A stretch of DNA of 64,000 nucleotides from J089 sp964535735 (GTDB lineage Bacteria > Fidelibacterota > Marinisomatia > Marinisomatales > J089): NCBI GenBank assembly GCA_964535735.1, contig CAZHTM010000004.1:1-64000 (forward strand). Direction: 5' to 3'. The position numbers and the translations under genes were made by a program. Each line of letters starts with the position of its first letter. Position 1 is the stretch's first letter. Of this stretch, positions 35,694 to 44,185 are shown piece after piece. The notes below the pieces were generated by a model. It saw only the letters and a list, made by a program, of their open reading frames with translations. It ran no database searches and was not told the DNA's origin.

Positions 35694-37523
35694 TTACCGA
35701 AGAAAGATCAAACTCAGAATGGGGATATATGTGATGGCCAGCACAATCACTAAACGGATTAAAAAGAACGGTAAGGTGGCCTTGTAAATAAAGGGCATAC
35801 TTTTATCAAAGCGATATGCTGATAAAAATAGATTCATACCTACGGGTGGCGTTAGAAATCCCAGTTCCAGATTGGCCAGGAAAATCACAGCCAGGTGAAC
35901 CGGATGAATACCGAAATGAGTGCTCAAGGGAACAATCAACGGAACGATAACAATAATAGCAGAAAAGATATCCATCAAACAGCCCACTACCAGAAGTAGC
36001 AGGTTTAAGAATAAGAGGAAAATCCACGGAGAACTGATAGTAGCCTTGACAAAACTAAGGAGCTTCATGGGGATCTGGGCATCCACTAAAAAGCTGGTCA
36101 AACCCATGGCTACACCCAAAATAATCAATACCCCGCCGATCAATGTAGCGCATTCCACAATAATTCTGGGTAACTGGTTCCAGGATATATCCCGATAAAC
36201 GATCATTTCGATGATCAGTACATAAAACACCGTCACAGCGGCTGTTTCCACCAGGGTCATGAACCCTCCGAAGATACCTACCAGTATCAAGACCGGAAGT
36301 GCCAATTCCCATTTTGCCCCCCAAAGGACCCGAAGAATGTGACGCCACCCTCGGGCAACACTGGCTTGTGAACGATTCTTTTCCTGGATTACCGCCCAGG
36401 TAGCAATAGCAATCACCAAAATACTTCCAGGGAGCGCCCCACCAATAAATACATCTTTAACCGATACCCCTGCGGTGACGCCAAAAATAATTGCCGGAAG
36501 GCTAGGCGGGAATAAAAGTCCTAAAGAACCAGCAACCGTAATCAATCCTAAAGAAAAATGATCAGAATACCCTTCCTTTTTTAATAAGGGATAGAGGAGT
36601 CCTCCCAGCGCCAGAATAGTTACGCCTGATCCACCGGTCAACGCCGTAAAAAAGCCGCTTAATACAACCACCACAATCGGCGTTCCTCCGGGAATCCAAC
36701 CAAACAGGGACCGGAATACTTCGAACAGTCGCTGAGAGGCTTTACTCTCCGCCAAAATATATCCGGCCAGGGTAAACAAAGGCAAGGTAGGCAATGTGGG
36801 GGAAACGACAATGCGATACGATTCTGCCGGAATCGAACTAACCGGTGTCCCATTCCACCAGAATAACACCAGAGCCATTCCTCCCAAACCGACAAAAATC
36901 GGCGCACCTTTTATTAAGGCAATGAAAATAGCTATACAGGCAATTATAACAATCACGTTCGAGGGTTGTAGGGCTTCGATTACCAACAGGAGAATAATGG
37001 CCATAGCGACCGTTAGGAATGAGGCGCGGAATATCCGGCTATCCCCACTTTTAAGAAAAATCTGAATAGCCATAAGACCAAACCCAAGAGGCATAATAAT
37101 CTGGGCGACCCACCGGGGTAAGTTTGGAGCAATATTTATCGGATACAGAAATTCCCACCGGAGAAGATCAAGACTTCCCCAAAACAAACCCATGATAACG
37201 AGAAAGGATACAACCTTGGCAAACCAACGCCATAAATCAATTGTTTCCTCCGGTTGAAAGAGAGGACGGGTGGTCAGAGCCAAGAGTTTATTTTGGCGTG
37301 TGGCCAGAATAGCCCCAATAAATCCGATCCACAATGTTAGATGTTGCACCAATACTGGCGCCGCTGGTATGCCGGAAATCCGGAAAATCCGCGATACAAC
37401 CTCTAAAGCGGGAATAAAGGCAATAAGAAAGAAAGCGCACACGGCCAGAATATCTTCCCCATAGCGCAATCCACTTACAAATAATTGGGACCGGGAAGTA
37501 TCGGGTGGAACCGGTTCACTCAT
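35694..37523 (-). CDS. TRAP transporter fused permease DctQM
   Basis: A 609-residue inner-membrane protein joining both TRAP membrane subunits. The small DctQ part occupies about residues 1-165 (four helices, ending near IIMPLGFGLMAIQIF); the large DctM part (about 170-609) shows GLGGMALVLF, LPLFTLAGYILAESKASQRLFEVF, GGSGVTILALGGLLYPLLKKEGY, LFPPSLPAIIFG and LELGFLTPPVGMNLF. TRAP systems import organic acids with a Na+ gradient and a binding protein. Its start overlaps the dctP stop by 8 nt. Substrate unknown. Confidence 0.93.
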   Translation of the reverse strand: MSEPVPPDTSRSQLFVSGLRYGEDILAVCAFFLIAFIPALEVVSRIFRISGIPAAPVLVQHLTLWIGFIGAILATRQNKLLALTTRPLFQPEETIDLWRWFAKVVSFLVIMGLFWGSLDLLRWEFLYPINIAPNLPRWVAQIIMPLGFGLMAIQIFLKSGDSRIFRASFLTVAMAIILLLVIEALQPSNVIVIIACIAIFIALIKGAPIFVGLGGMALVLFWWNGTPVSSIPAESYRIVVSPTLPTLPLFTLAGYILAESKASQRLFEVFRSLFGWIPGGTPIVVVVLSGFFTALTGGSGVTILALGGLLYPLLKKEGYSDHFSLGLITVAGSLGLLFPPSLPAIIFGVTAGVSVKDVFIGGALPGSILVIAIATWAVIQEKNRSQASVARGWRHILRVLWGAKWELALPVLILVGIFGGFMTLVETAAVTVFYVLIIEMIVYRDISWNQLPRIIVECATLIGGVLIILGVAMGLTSFLVDAQIPMKLLSFVKATISSPWIFLLFLNLLLLVVGCLMDIFSAIIVIVPLIVPLSTHFGIHPVHLAVIFLANLELGFLTPPVGMNLFLSAYRFDKSMPFIYKATLPFFLIRLVIVLAITYIPILSLIFLR

Positions 37524-38457
37524 TCGATATCTTGGTCGTATCTAATTTCATTAAAATATCATACATATGATCCGAGATAAATCTTCCACGTAATTCGGGG
37601 TACCAACTACGGACCAACGACTTCCAGGTTTGATATTCCTCTGGTGTTGGTTGAACCACTTTTAAACCATGTTCCACCATGGCATCAATCGCTTCCTGAT
37701 CTGAAAAACGACCCGCCGCTTGGTGCTGGGCGCCGATATCATGGGCGATTTCTAGCATTACCTTTTGGTAATTTTCTGGAATTTGATTCCATTTTCGTAT
37801 ATCCACAACCATCGCAGCCGTTACCAATCCCCACTTCATATTCAACATATGATTTGCAACCCCAAACCACTGGGAGGACAGGGCAAACAGAGGTGGTGTA
37901 GCCACAGCATCGATCAGACCGGTTTGAAGGCCGGATAAGGCATCCGTGGAGGCCAGTGAAACGGATTGAAAACCTGCTGATTTCCACAGTTCACTAGATT
38001 TATAGTCACCCGCCCAGGAGAAAATTTTCAAGTCTCGTAAATCATCTGGAGTATGAATCTCTTTATTTGTAAACCAATAAGCCCAACCCACATCAGCCCA
38101 ATAGAGCAATTTAAACCCATTTTTTTCAATCTGTTTTTCCAGATCCTCCGAAATGGTTGCTCGTACTCGATCCACGTCGTCATAATCCTGAAAATACATG
38201 GGCATGATAAAGGCATAGACGTCCGGCGCTAATTCCGACAACCCTTCAGTGGTAATCCCGGCAGCGTGAATCTGGCCGATGCGCATCTTCCGAATCATAT
38301 CTCGTTCGTCGCCCACAACACCACTGGGATAAATCCGCAGAACAACATCACCATGGGTCGCTTTATTCCATTGCTGACCCATGTTCACCAGTTGACCGTA
38401 CCATTCTGTTCCCTCCGGAGCCAGGGTGGCCAGCTTAATGACAATTTTTTTCGGGTA
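37516..38457 (-). CDS. TRAP transporter solute-binding protein DctP (5' end in gap)
   Basis: About 313 residues of a DctP-family periplasmic binding protein; the N-terminal signal peptide and true start lie in the scaffold gap. The visible part begins IVIKLATLAPEGTEW, the normal start of a mature DctP, and contains RIYPSGVVGDERDMIRKMRIGQIHAAGITTEGL, FPM-like IMPMYFQDYDDVD, DLRDLKIFSWAGD and the family Gly-x-x-D-A-VATPP region. An apparent fusion with the TatT gene across the gap is an artefact of the 100 N. It works with the downstream DctQM. Confidence 0.9.
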   Translation of the reverse strand, partial: YPKKIVIKLATLAPEGTEWYGQLVNMGQQWNKATHGDVVLRIYPSGVVGDERDMIRKMRIGQIHAAGITTEGLSELAPDVYAFIMPMYFQDYDDVDRVRATISEDLEKQIEKNGFKLLYWADVGWAYWFTNKEIHTPDDLRDLKIFSWAGDYKSSELWKSAGFQSVSLASTDALSGLQTGLIDAVATPPLFALSSQWFGVANHMLNMKWGLVTAAMVVDIRKWNQIPENYQKVMLEIAHDIGAQHQAAGRFSDQEAIDAMVEHGLKVVQPTPEEYQTWKSLVRSWYPELRGRFISDHMYDILMKLDTTKISNE

Positions 38458-38557
38458 NNNNNNNNNNNNNNNNNNNNNNNNNNNNNNNNNNNNNNNNNNN
38501 NNNNNNNNNNNNNNNNNNNNNNNNNNNNNNNNNNNNNNNNNNNNNNNNNNNNNNNNN
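38458..38557. other. Assembly gap (100 N)
   Basis: Exactly 100 N, the usual placeholder for a gap of unknown size. Missing are the last part of TatT (family length about 300 residues, 211 seen) and the start and signal peptide of DctP, so the real gap is probably several hundred bases. Confidence 0.98.
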
Positions 38558-39189
38558 GAAATCATTGCCGAATAAAGGCTGCCTTGATTCCAATCCGGAT
38601 CTAACTCTAACGCCCGTTCTAATAACCACACCACTTCCGGAAGACGAATTACGATTTTGGGGTCTCCCTGACTGGCTGAAATTTGTCCTCCCAAGGCAGC
38701 GGCTGACCAGTATAAAAGGGGCACGTCATCCTTAGTAAATGGATTCATGGATGGGTCGTGAGTTTTAAGCATTGTATCCATGTCGACATGTTTCAATTCA
38801 AGGGCGCGCCGACCATAATTAAATGCTCGTTCAAACAAAAGTTTGGCTCGGTGATATTGGGCCAAACCTGCCTGATAGTCCCGTAAAATGAGGCGATCTG
38901 CGTCTTCCATAACAAATCCATAAGCGTACATAGTATAAGATGAAGCGCCCAAAACCAACAAATCGCTGTTGTCAGGCCTCGTTGCGATCAGAGCATCGAT
39001 TAATTTTAAATTCGTGGGGAAAGATGCCGCCACTAGGGCCGGGTCCTGTTCTGAGAGATAAGTATATTCCAGATTTTTAATGAACGGCTCAACCTGGCGC
39101 TTTATGATGGCTTTAGGGGTACAGTTATATACAAAAATGAAGAGTAGGATAAGAGTCGGGGCGGGGTGCTTTAGGCGGGCGTAATGCAT
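38558..39189 (-). CDS. TatT-like TRAP-associated lipoprotein (3' end in gap)
   Basis: The first 211 residues of a TatT (TPAT) family protein. The N-terminus has a hydrophobic signal and a Cys (FVYNC, residue 23) that fits a lipoprotein. Motifs AASFPTNLKLIDALIATRPDN, LLVLGASSYTMYAYGFVMEDADR, AKLLFERAFNYGRRAL and DVPLLYWSAAALGG are typical of TatT, a TPR-like protein first described in Treponema pallidum (TP0956) that partners a TRAP binding protein. The gene order TatT-DctP-DctQM is the same. The start lies 2 nt after a perfect 18-bp palindrome; no ribosome-binding site is visible. Confidence 0.85.
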
Positions 39190-39190
39190 A

Positions 39191-39208
39191 TCGGAATGTA
39201 CATTCCGA
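39191..39208. promoter_or_regulatory. Perfect 18-bp palindrome before the TRAP operon
   Basis: TCGGAATGTACATTCCGA is its own reverse complement. It fills half of the 38-base gap between glyA and the TatT gene, ending 1 base before the TatT ATG on the minus strand. It could be an operator for a dimeric regulator, or in RNA a 7-bp stem with GUAC loop covering the place where a ribosome-binding site should be. No T-run follows, so it is not a terminator. Confidence 0.55.
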
Positions 39209-39227
39209 GACGTTCTTCAATCTATAG

Positions 39228-40535
39228 TCATTCGTCTATTAGATCCTGATACAGCGGGTATTGATCGCATAAAGTTTGGACCTCATTTCGAACCGTGCGT
39301 TCGACCGATTCATCATCGGGATGAGTTAAAACTCGATCAATCAAGGCGACAATATATTTCATTTCTTCTACACCGAATCCGCGGGTGGTCACGGCCGGAG
39401 TTCCGATCCGAATTCCACTGGTAATAAACGGAGATCGTTTATCAAATGGAACCATGTTCTTATTCACGGTGATCCCCGCTCGCTCCAAAGCTTTTTCCGC
39501 CGCTTTCCCTGAAATATTCTTATTGGTGAGATCAATTAACACAAGATGGGTATCGGTTCCTCCGGAAACCAATTGATAATCTCGTACAAGGAATTCTTCT
39601 GCCATCGTATGGGCATTGTTTACAACCTGCTGTGAATATTCTTTAAACGACGGTTGTAATGCTTCTCCGAACGCGACCGCTTTGGCAGCAATAATGTGCA
39701 TTAGGGGGCCACCCTGAATTCCTGGCATAACCATGGAATCCAGAACTTCTGAAATATTTTTTACTCGTCCTGATTTGGGAGCAACAATACCGAACGGATT
39801 TTCTTTATCCTTCCCCACCATAATCATTCCACCGCGGGGACCGCGCAATGTTTTGTGTGTCGTTGTGGTCACCACATCACAATAAGGCATAGGAGAAGGA
39901 TGCAACCCTGTAGCCACCAAACCGGAGGGGTGAGCAATATCGGCCATTAGAAAAGCCCCAACCTCATCGGCGACTTCCTTGAATTGTTCAAACTCAATGA
40001 ATCGGGGATAAGCACTTCCACCGCAGATAATGACGCGAGGACGATGTTCTTTAGCTAATCGCCAGACTTCGTCAAAATCGACGCGTCCGGTTTCCGCCTT
40101 TAGGTGGTATGGAACAATGTTAAATAGTTTCCCAGAGAAATTGACCGGGCTTCCGTGGGTTAAATGACCACCATGGGCTAAATCCAGCCCCATGATAGTG
40201 TCTCCGACCTTGGCAAAGGTAAGTAATACCGCCATGTTGGCTTGAGAGCCGGAGTGGGGTTGCACATTAACGTATTCGGCGTTGAATAATTGAGCAGCCC
40301 GATCACGAGCCAGATTTTCCGCTTGGTCCACGAAATCGCAACCGCCGTAATACCGTTTCCCCGGATACCCTTCGGCATATTTATTGGTCATGACCCCGCC
40401 GGCCATTTCCAATACCGCCCGACTCACAAAATTTTCGGAGGCTATTAATTCAAGGGTGCCATGCTCGCGTCTGATTTCCCGGACTAGGATTTCGTAGGCC
40501 TGGGGATCATTCTTGGACAAGGCGGAAAAGGTCAT
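39228..40535 (-). CDS. glyA: Serine hydroxymethyltransferase
   Basis: A 435-residue PLP enzyme interconverting serine and glycine with tetrahydrofolate. Seen: LELIASENFVSRAVLE, NKYAEGYPGKRYYGG, NVQPHSGSQAN, DLAHGGHLTHGSPVN, MADIAHPSGLVATGLHPSP, and the PLP-binding Lys in VTTTTHKTLRGPRGG. Length is normal. It follows the TPR gene by 8 nt. Confidence 0.98.
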   Translation of the reverse strand: MTFSALSKNDPQAYEILVREIRREHGTLELIASENFVSRAVLEMAGGVMTNKYAEGYPGKRYYGGCDFVDQAENLARDRAAQLFNAEYVNVQPHSGSQANMAVLLTFAKVGDTIMGLDLAHGGHLTHGSPVNFSGKLFNIVPYHLKAETGRVDFDEVWRLAKEHRPRVIICGGSAYPRFIEFEQFKEVADEVGAFLMADIAHPSGLVATGLHPSPMPYCDVVTTTTHKTLRGPRGGMIMVGKDKENPFGIVAPKSGRVKNISEVLDSMVMPGIQGGPLMHIIAAKAVAFGEALQPSFKEYSQQVVNNAHTMAEEFLVRDYQLVSGGTDTHLVLIDLTNKNISGKAAEKALERAGITVNKNMVPFDKRSPFITSGIRIGTPAVTTRGFGVEEMKYIVALIDRVLTHPDDESVERTVRNEVQTLCDQYPLYQDLIDE

Positions 40536-40543
40536 AGCGAAGT

Positions 40544-41692
40544 TTACCAGGTGGCTTGTTTGTTTAATTTTTCATTGACCCAATTGTAGCAATCGCCTGA
40601 CGGCGTTATATACCCCTGACGCTTCACTTTGGGATCTAACATAAACCAATTGGCTTTTGTAAAGAGAACGTCATTTTCAGTAAGCCATTTTCGCGATGAA
40701 GAATACCGCATGTAATTATTGGCTTCTGCCTGCTCAAAATATTGATACGCCAAGGATGCCAGAATACGATCATTATCCGTAAGGGTCGTTCCCCGGCAAT
40801 TCTGAAAAGCCTTGTAATACACCTTTCCTTTTTGCGCCAGGGCTTCTCCACTGGACTTGGACACCTGAATGGCCTTATCAGCCCATCGCAATGCTTTGCT
40901 GAAATTTTTCAGTTCAATATTGAGATCGGAGATCTGAATCGCCACGCGATAATCCCGAGGATCCAATTTAAACAGTTCTTCGTAGGTCTTAGAAGCGTCT
41001 TCCAGAGCATCAATGCGACTATACGTATCCGCAAGTTTCCGGTAGGCCAGCCGGCTGGTATTATCCACAGTTATGACCTGTTTTAAGACATCGATGGCTT
41101 CTTCGGGGCGATCTGCATTGATTAACCGCTCAGCATAATCCAAGCCATACGATACATTATCGGGATTTTTAATGAACCGTTCACGGATGAACGCCAGAGG
41201 GTCTTTGCCACTCTTTTCGTATGCAACCGCTAACTCACCCTGGGCGATTTCATTATCAGGTTCTAAAGCCACTAATTTTCTAAGCACATAAATCTGATCA
41301 TCATACCGNNNNNNNNNNNNNNNNNNNNNNNNNNNNNNNNNNNNNNNNNNNNNNNNNNNNNNNNNNNNNNNNNNNNNNNNNNNNNNNNNNNNNNNNNNNN
41401 NNNNNNNNAGATAAATTTCTTCAGGTGGCGAAAATTGGGGATGAGATTCATCACATCCTAAATCCACTAATTCACCATAAATGCGCACGGTTGCATGCCA
41501 GTCTTGGTTACGATAATACTCAGCTGCCGAACTCATCAATCGGGGACAGCGCACATTCCGGAGTGAATCCAACGTGCTGCTGTCCATTGCGGAGTCAGCG
41601 CCTTGATCTTCAGGTGGAACACACATAACCACCAAAGAAACAACCGCAACGACAGTCAAAAACCGACGCATACCATGATTATCCAATTTCAT
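40544..41692 (-). CDS. TPR protein, exported (contains assembly gap)
   Basis: An envelope TPR protein, interrupted by 100 N at 41309-41408. The start at 41692 has an AGGAG site 9 bases upstream and overlaps the upstream stop as TAATG. The N-terminus has one hydrophobic segment ending VVMCVPPED, a possible lipoprotein site though Met at -1 is unusual. After the gap several TPRs follow (for example PEEAIDVLKQVITVDNTSRLAYRKLADTY-like and ALRWADKAIQVSKSSGEAL). The C-terminus (YITPSGDCYNWVNEKL) is non-repeat. Part of a lipoprotein-barrel-TPR set. Confidence 0.75.
   Translation of the reverse strand: MKLDNHGMRRFLTVVAVVSLVVMCVPPEDQGADSAMDSSTLDSLRNVRCPRLMSSAAEYYRNQDWHATVRIYGELVDLGCDESHPQFSPPEEIYXXXXXXXXXXXXXXXXXXXXXXXXXXXXXXXXXXRYDDQIYVLRKLVALEPDNEIAQGELAVAYEKSGKDPLAFIRERFIKNPDNVSYGLDYAERLINADRPEEAIDVLKQVITVDNTSRLAYRKLADTYSRIDALEDASKTYEELFKLDPRDYRVAIQISDLNIELKNFSKALRWADKAIQVSKSSGEALAQKGKVYYKAFQNCRGTTLTDNDRILASLAYQYFEQAEANNYMRYSSSRKWLTENDVLFTKANWFMLDPKVKRQGYITPSGDCYNWVNEKLNKQATW
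41309..41408. other. Assembly gap (100 N)
   Basis: A run of exactly 100 N within the TPR gene. Reading frame on both sides belongs to the same kind of protein, but the true number of missing residues is unknown. Confidence 0.98.
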
Positions 41693-42969
41693 TAAATTTC
41701 TCTCCTTTTTACGAACCAAATATCGCTTAAGCTTAAATTGATCGAGAATTTTTGTATTGATTTCACTGAAATGTTTCCGCCAGACCGAAGTCCAAAACTG
41801 TAGTCGAAATCGATATAATTATCAGTGATCCCAAATTTAATACCAAGACGGGTTGAGACTCCAACTTCATTTACAGGATCTGACATGGATTGAAAACGAT
41901 ATTGATTACCGTATAGCCTCCCGGCATATCGCAAACGAGTGGGCAGCGTCTTAACGTAATCCCCGGTGTAATGATGCCAGGTTAGAGCCCAGTTTAAATT
42001 GGTTTCCAAGGGGCTATTATTCAATGTTAAGATTCCCGCCCGGGATCCGGTCTCATGCCAAAAACTCGCCTGCATTTCTACTAAGGAGTTTTTTCCTGTC
42101 ATCAATCCGGCCGCCAGCTCAATGGAAAACGGCGCATGGGCATCTGTAAATGTACTCACAATAGGATCAAGATTCGCCCCTGGTGATGGAAAATCAAAGA
42201 AATCATGGAAATCATCATTAATTCCGGATTCATTAACATCCTGAAAAAGCTGGTATTGAGTATGTGTAAACGAAACGGGGGAAAATGCCCAGGTCAGCGC
42301 AGTTTTAATCCAACCGGAACGATCGTGAATTTTCACATCATTCAACGTGAAATACACCTGTGCAAAACTACCCGAATAATCATTCCGTGACCATTGAATG
42401 AAATTATCTACACCTAAAGTCAGCGATGATTTTAACCGTTGGGAACCGTAAATCCCGGAAAATTTAAATCCAATATCCATATTATCCCGAATGTGGGTTC
42501 CAAACCCAAAATAAGCTACGGACATACCACCAGCAGATTCGTTGCTACCAAATTGGCTCAAGGTATCCGCTCCATTGATGAAGGAAGTTTCATCACTCCT
42601 AATTTGGTAGCTTTGTTCGAGATAGGGTTCCACTCCAAATCCAAAAGCAAAATTCTGTTTTACGGGCACAATAAACTGCATCCGTTGAATGCCACTTCCC
42701 GCCTGCAACATTCCATTGTCTCCCGTTAATACCGTTCCACCATAATCAGCACGGATTATCGTATATCGTAAATATCGCCAAGAAGAGGGATCCGTTGAAG
42801 ACGCACGGGAACTAAGGTCAAAACTAAATCCAGCAGTATTACCAAGCAGGTATGGAGCACTGGCGGTTGCAAAACTTCCAAGACCCGTACTACCAAAATT
42901 TACTTGTCCAAAGGCTATAGAAATGATGAAAAGGGCAATCAGTTGTTTTAAGCTAACGAGCCTGGACAT
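41692..42969 (-). CDS. Outer membrane beta-barrel protein
   Basis: A 425-residue protein with a signal peptide ending AFGQ and a body of alternating polar/hydrophobic strands rich in Gly, Tyr and Phe (for example MQFIVPVKQNFAFGFGVEPY, MSVAYFGFGTHIRDNMDIGFKFSG). It resembles PorV/FadL-type barrels of FCB bacteria in overall pattern, but I see no specific family signature. It ends in charged residues (KRREI) rather than Phe, unusual for a barrel. Its start overlaps the lipoprotein gene by 17 nt, and its stop overlaps the TPR gene, so the three are probably co-translated. Confidence 0.65.
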   Translation of the reverse strand: MSRLVSLKQLIALFIISIAFGQVNFGSTGLGSFATASAPYLLGNTAGFSFDLSSRASSTDPSSWRYLRYTIIRADYGGTVLTGDNGMLQAGSGIQRMQFIVPVKQNFAFGFGVEPYLEQSYQIRSDETSFINGADTLSQFGSNESAGGMSVAYFGFGTHIRDNMDIGFKFSGIYGSQRLKSSLTLGVDNFIQWSRNDYSGSFAQVYFTLNDVKIHDRSGWIKTALTWAFSPVSFTHTQYQLFQDVNESGINDDFHDFFDFPSPGANLDPIVSTFTDAHAPFSIELAAGLMTGKNSLVEMQASFWHETGSRAGILTLNNSPLETNLNWALTWHHYTGDYVKTLPTRLRYAGRLYGNQYRFQSMSDPVNEVGVSTRLGIKFGITDNYIDFDYSFGLRSGGNISVKSIQKFSINLSLSDIWFVKRREI

Positions 42970-44167
42970 ACAATACCTTGAGACTAGCGTTTGGATTATT
43001 GATTAGATCAACATGGACCGTTTCAAATGGGCTGGACGTGGATTTTACCGAGAATTTTAATCCCAAATTTGTAATGGTTGTCTGCTGGATCGCCTGCAAA
43101 TAGTATTTAAGGTCTAACTCTATATTTCCATTTGCGACTGACGCTCTCATAGTGTAAAGACTCTGAACCGAAATATCATCTTCAGTCTTTTCAACATATC
43201 CAAAGGTTGTTAATGTATCCGCCAGAGGGGCTACTTGAATTTCCAACTCTGTATTATAAAGAGAATCACTGATGGGCAAAATCAAGTCCGCTTTATCAAA
43301 TATAAGTTGTCCTTTCAAGGTGTCTAGGGGAGTAAGATCAAGATTCAGAATAAATTTTAACCCCTTCCCTGCCGATAGGCTCAGTTGATTTTGGTCTTTA
43401 GACGTAATTGGTGGTGGCGTAGCGATCGTCACGTCTTTTAATACAGCAAAGGATTGGTTCAGGGTATCCACCACATTTCCATCTACATCCAACGTCCGAT
43501 AGTAAACCAGAATCTGAGGAGGATGTATTGATTCACGACTGAACAGAATGAGCGAATCACTAGATCCTGAGGTAAGGTTGAGACCAACACTGCGGCTACT
43601 CATGGAATCCACAAAGGATTGAGCGGACGAAAGGAAATCCCAGCGCAGAAAGGTTTCGCCTGAATCGGGCGGGATGAGAACATAATTACCATTACCAATC
43701 AAGGTGCCCGTTTGATACTCACCCAACCCAAAATTCTCATATGTCGTTTTTGATTCATTAAAGATCGAATCGGACACCGATGAAAAATTTACACATTCTA
43801 CGTCTGGACGTGGTTCGGAAGAGTCAGTTTGAACCGCCACCTGAAAAAAGACGCTATCCACAATGATGGAATCTGATTCCAAAAGTTTGGACCATGTGAG
43901 AGCGGAAAAATTGGTCGCTGATTGAGCAAATTGGATCAAGACATATGAGCATTCAAACGAATCAATAGTCCCCAAATATAATTTAGTATGTGAACCAAAT
44001 TCAGGGGGGACATGATACGTAAATCCTGAAATTCCGTTTACGGATAGTGTATCAACGGTTAATAAGTGGTCGGATGATAATCCGCTTTGAAGGGGAGTTT
44101 CTTCGCACGACCAGAGGATGAAAGCAAACATCACCCACAGCGGTGCGCTTTGGAGAATTTTCAGCAT
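42953..44167 (-). CDS. Putative lipoprotein of unknown function
   Basis: A 404-residue protein with an N-terminal signal and a Cys in FILWSCEETP (residue 21) that fits lipoprotein processing. The remainder is rich in Ser, Thr, Asp and Val, with predicted beta strands and no Cys clusters; the region around YTLRWDF-like TFLRWDFLSS and the paired jelly-roll-like halves recall DNRLRE/DUF4270-type surface lipoproteins, but I cannot assign a family. It precedes an outer-membrane barrel and a TPR protein. Confidence 0.55.
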   Translation of the reverse strand: MLKILQSAPLWVMFAFILWSCEETPLQSGLSSDHLLTVDTLSVNGISGFTYHVPPEFGSHTKLYLGTIDSFECSYVLIQFAQSATNFSALTWSKLLESDSIIVDSVFFQVAVQTDSSEPRPDVECVNFSSVSDSIFNESKTTYENFGLGEYQTGTLIGNGNYVLIPPDSGETFLRWDFLSSAQSFVDSMSSRSVGLNLTSGSSDSLILFSRESIHPPQILVYYRTLDVDGNVVDTLNQSFAVLKDVTIATPPPITSKDQNQLSLSAGKGLKFILNLDLTPLDTLKGQLIFDKADLILPISDSLYNTELEIQVAPLADTLTTFGYVEKTEDDISVQSLYTMRASVANGNIELDLKYYLQAIQQTTITNLGLKFSVKSTSSPFETVHVDLINNPNASLKVLYVQAR

Positions 44168-44185
44168 GGAGAAGGCTACGCTGAC

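Noticed and set aside
37516..39189. Single 557-residue fusion protein
   Set aside because: It joins TatT and DctP only through 100 N; they are treated as two partial genes.
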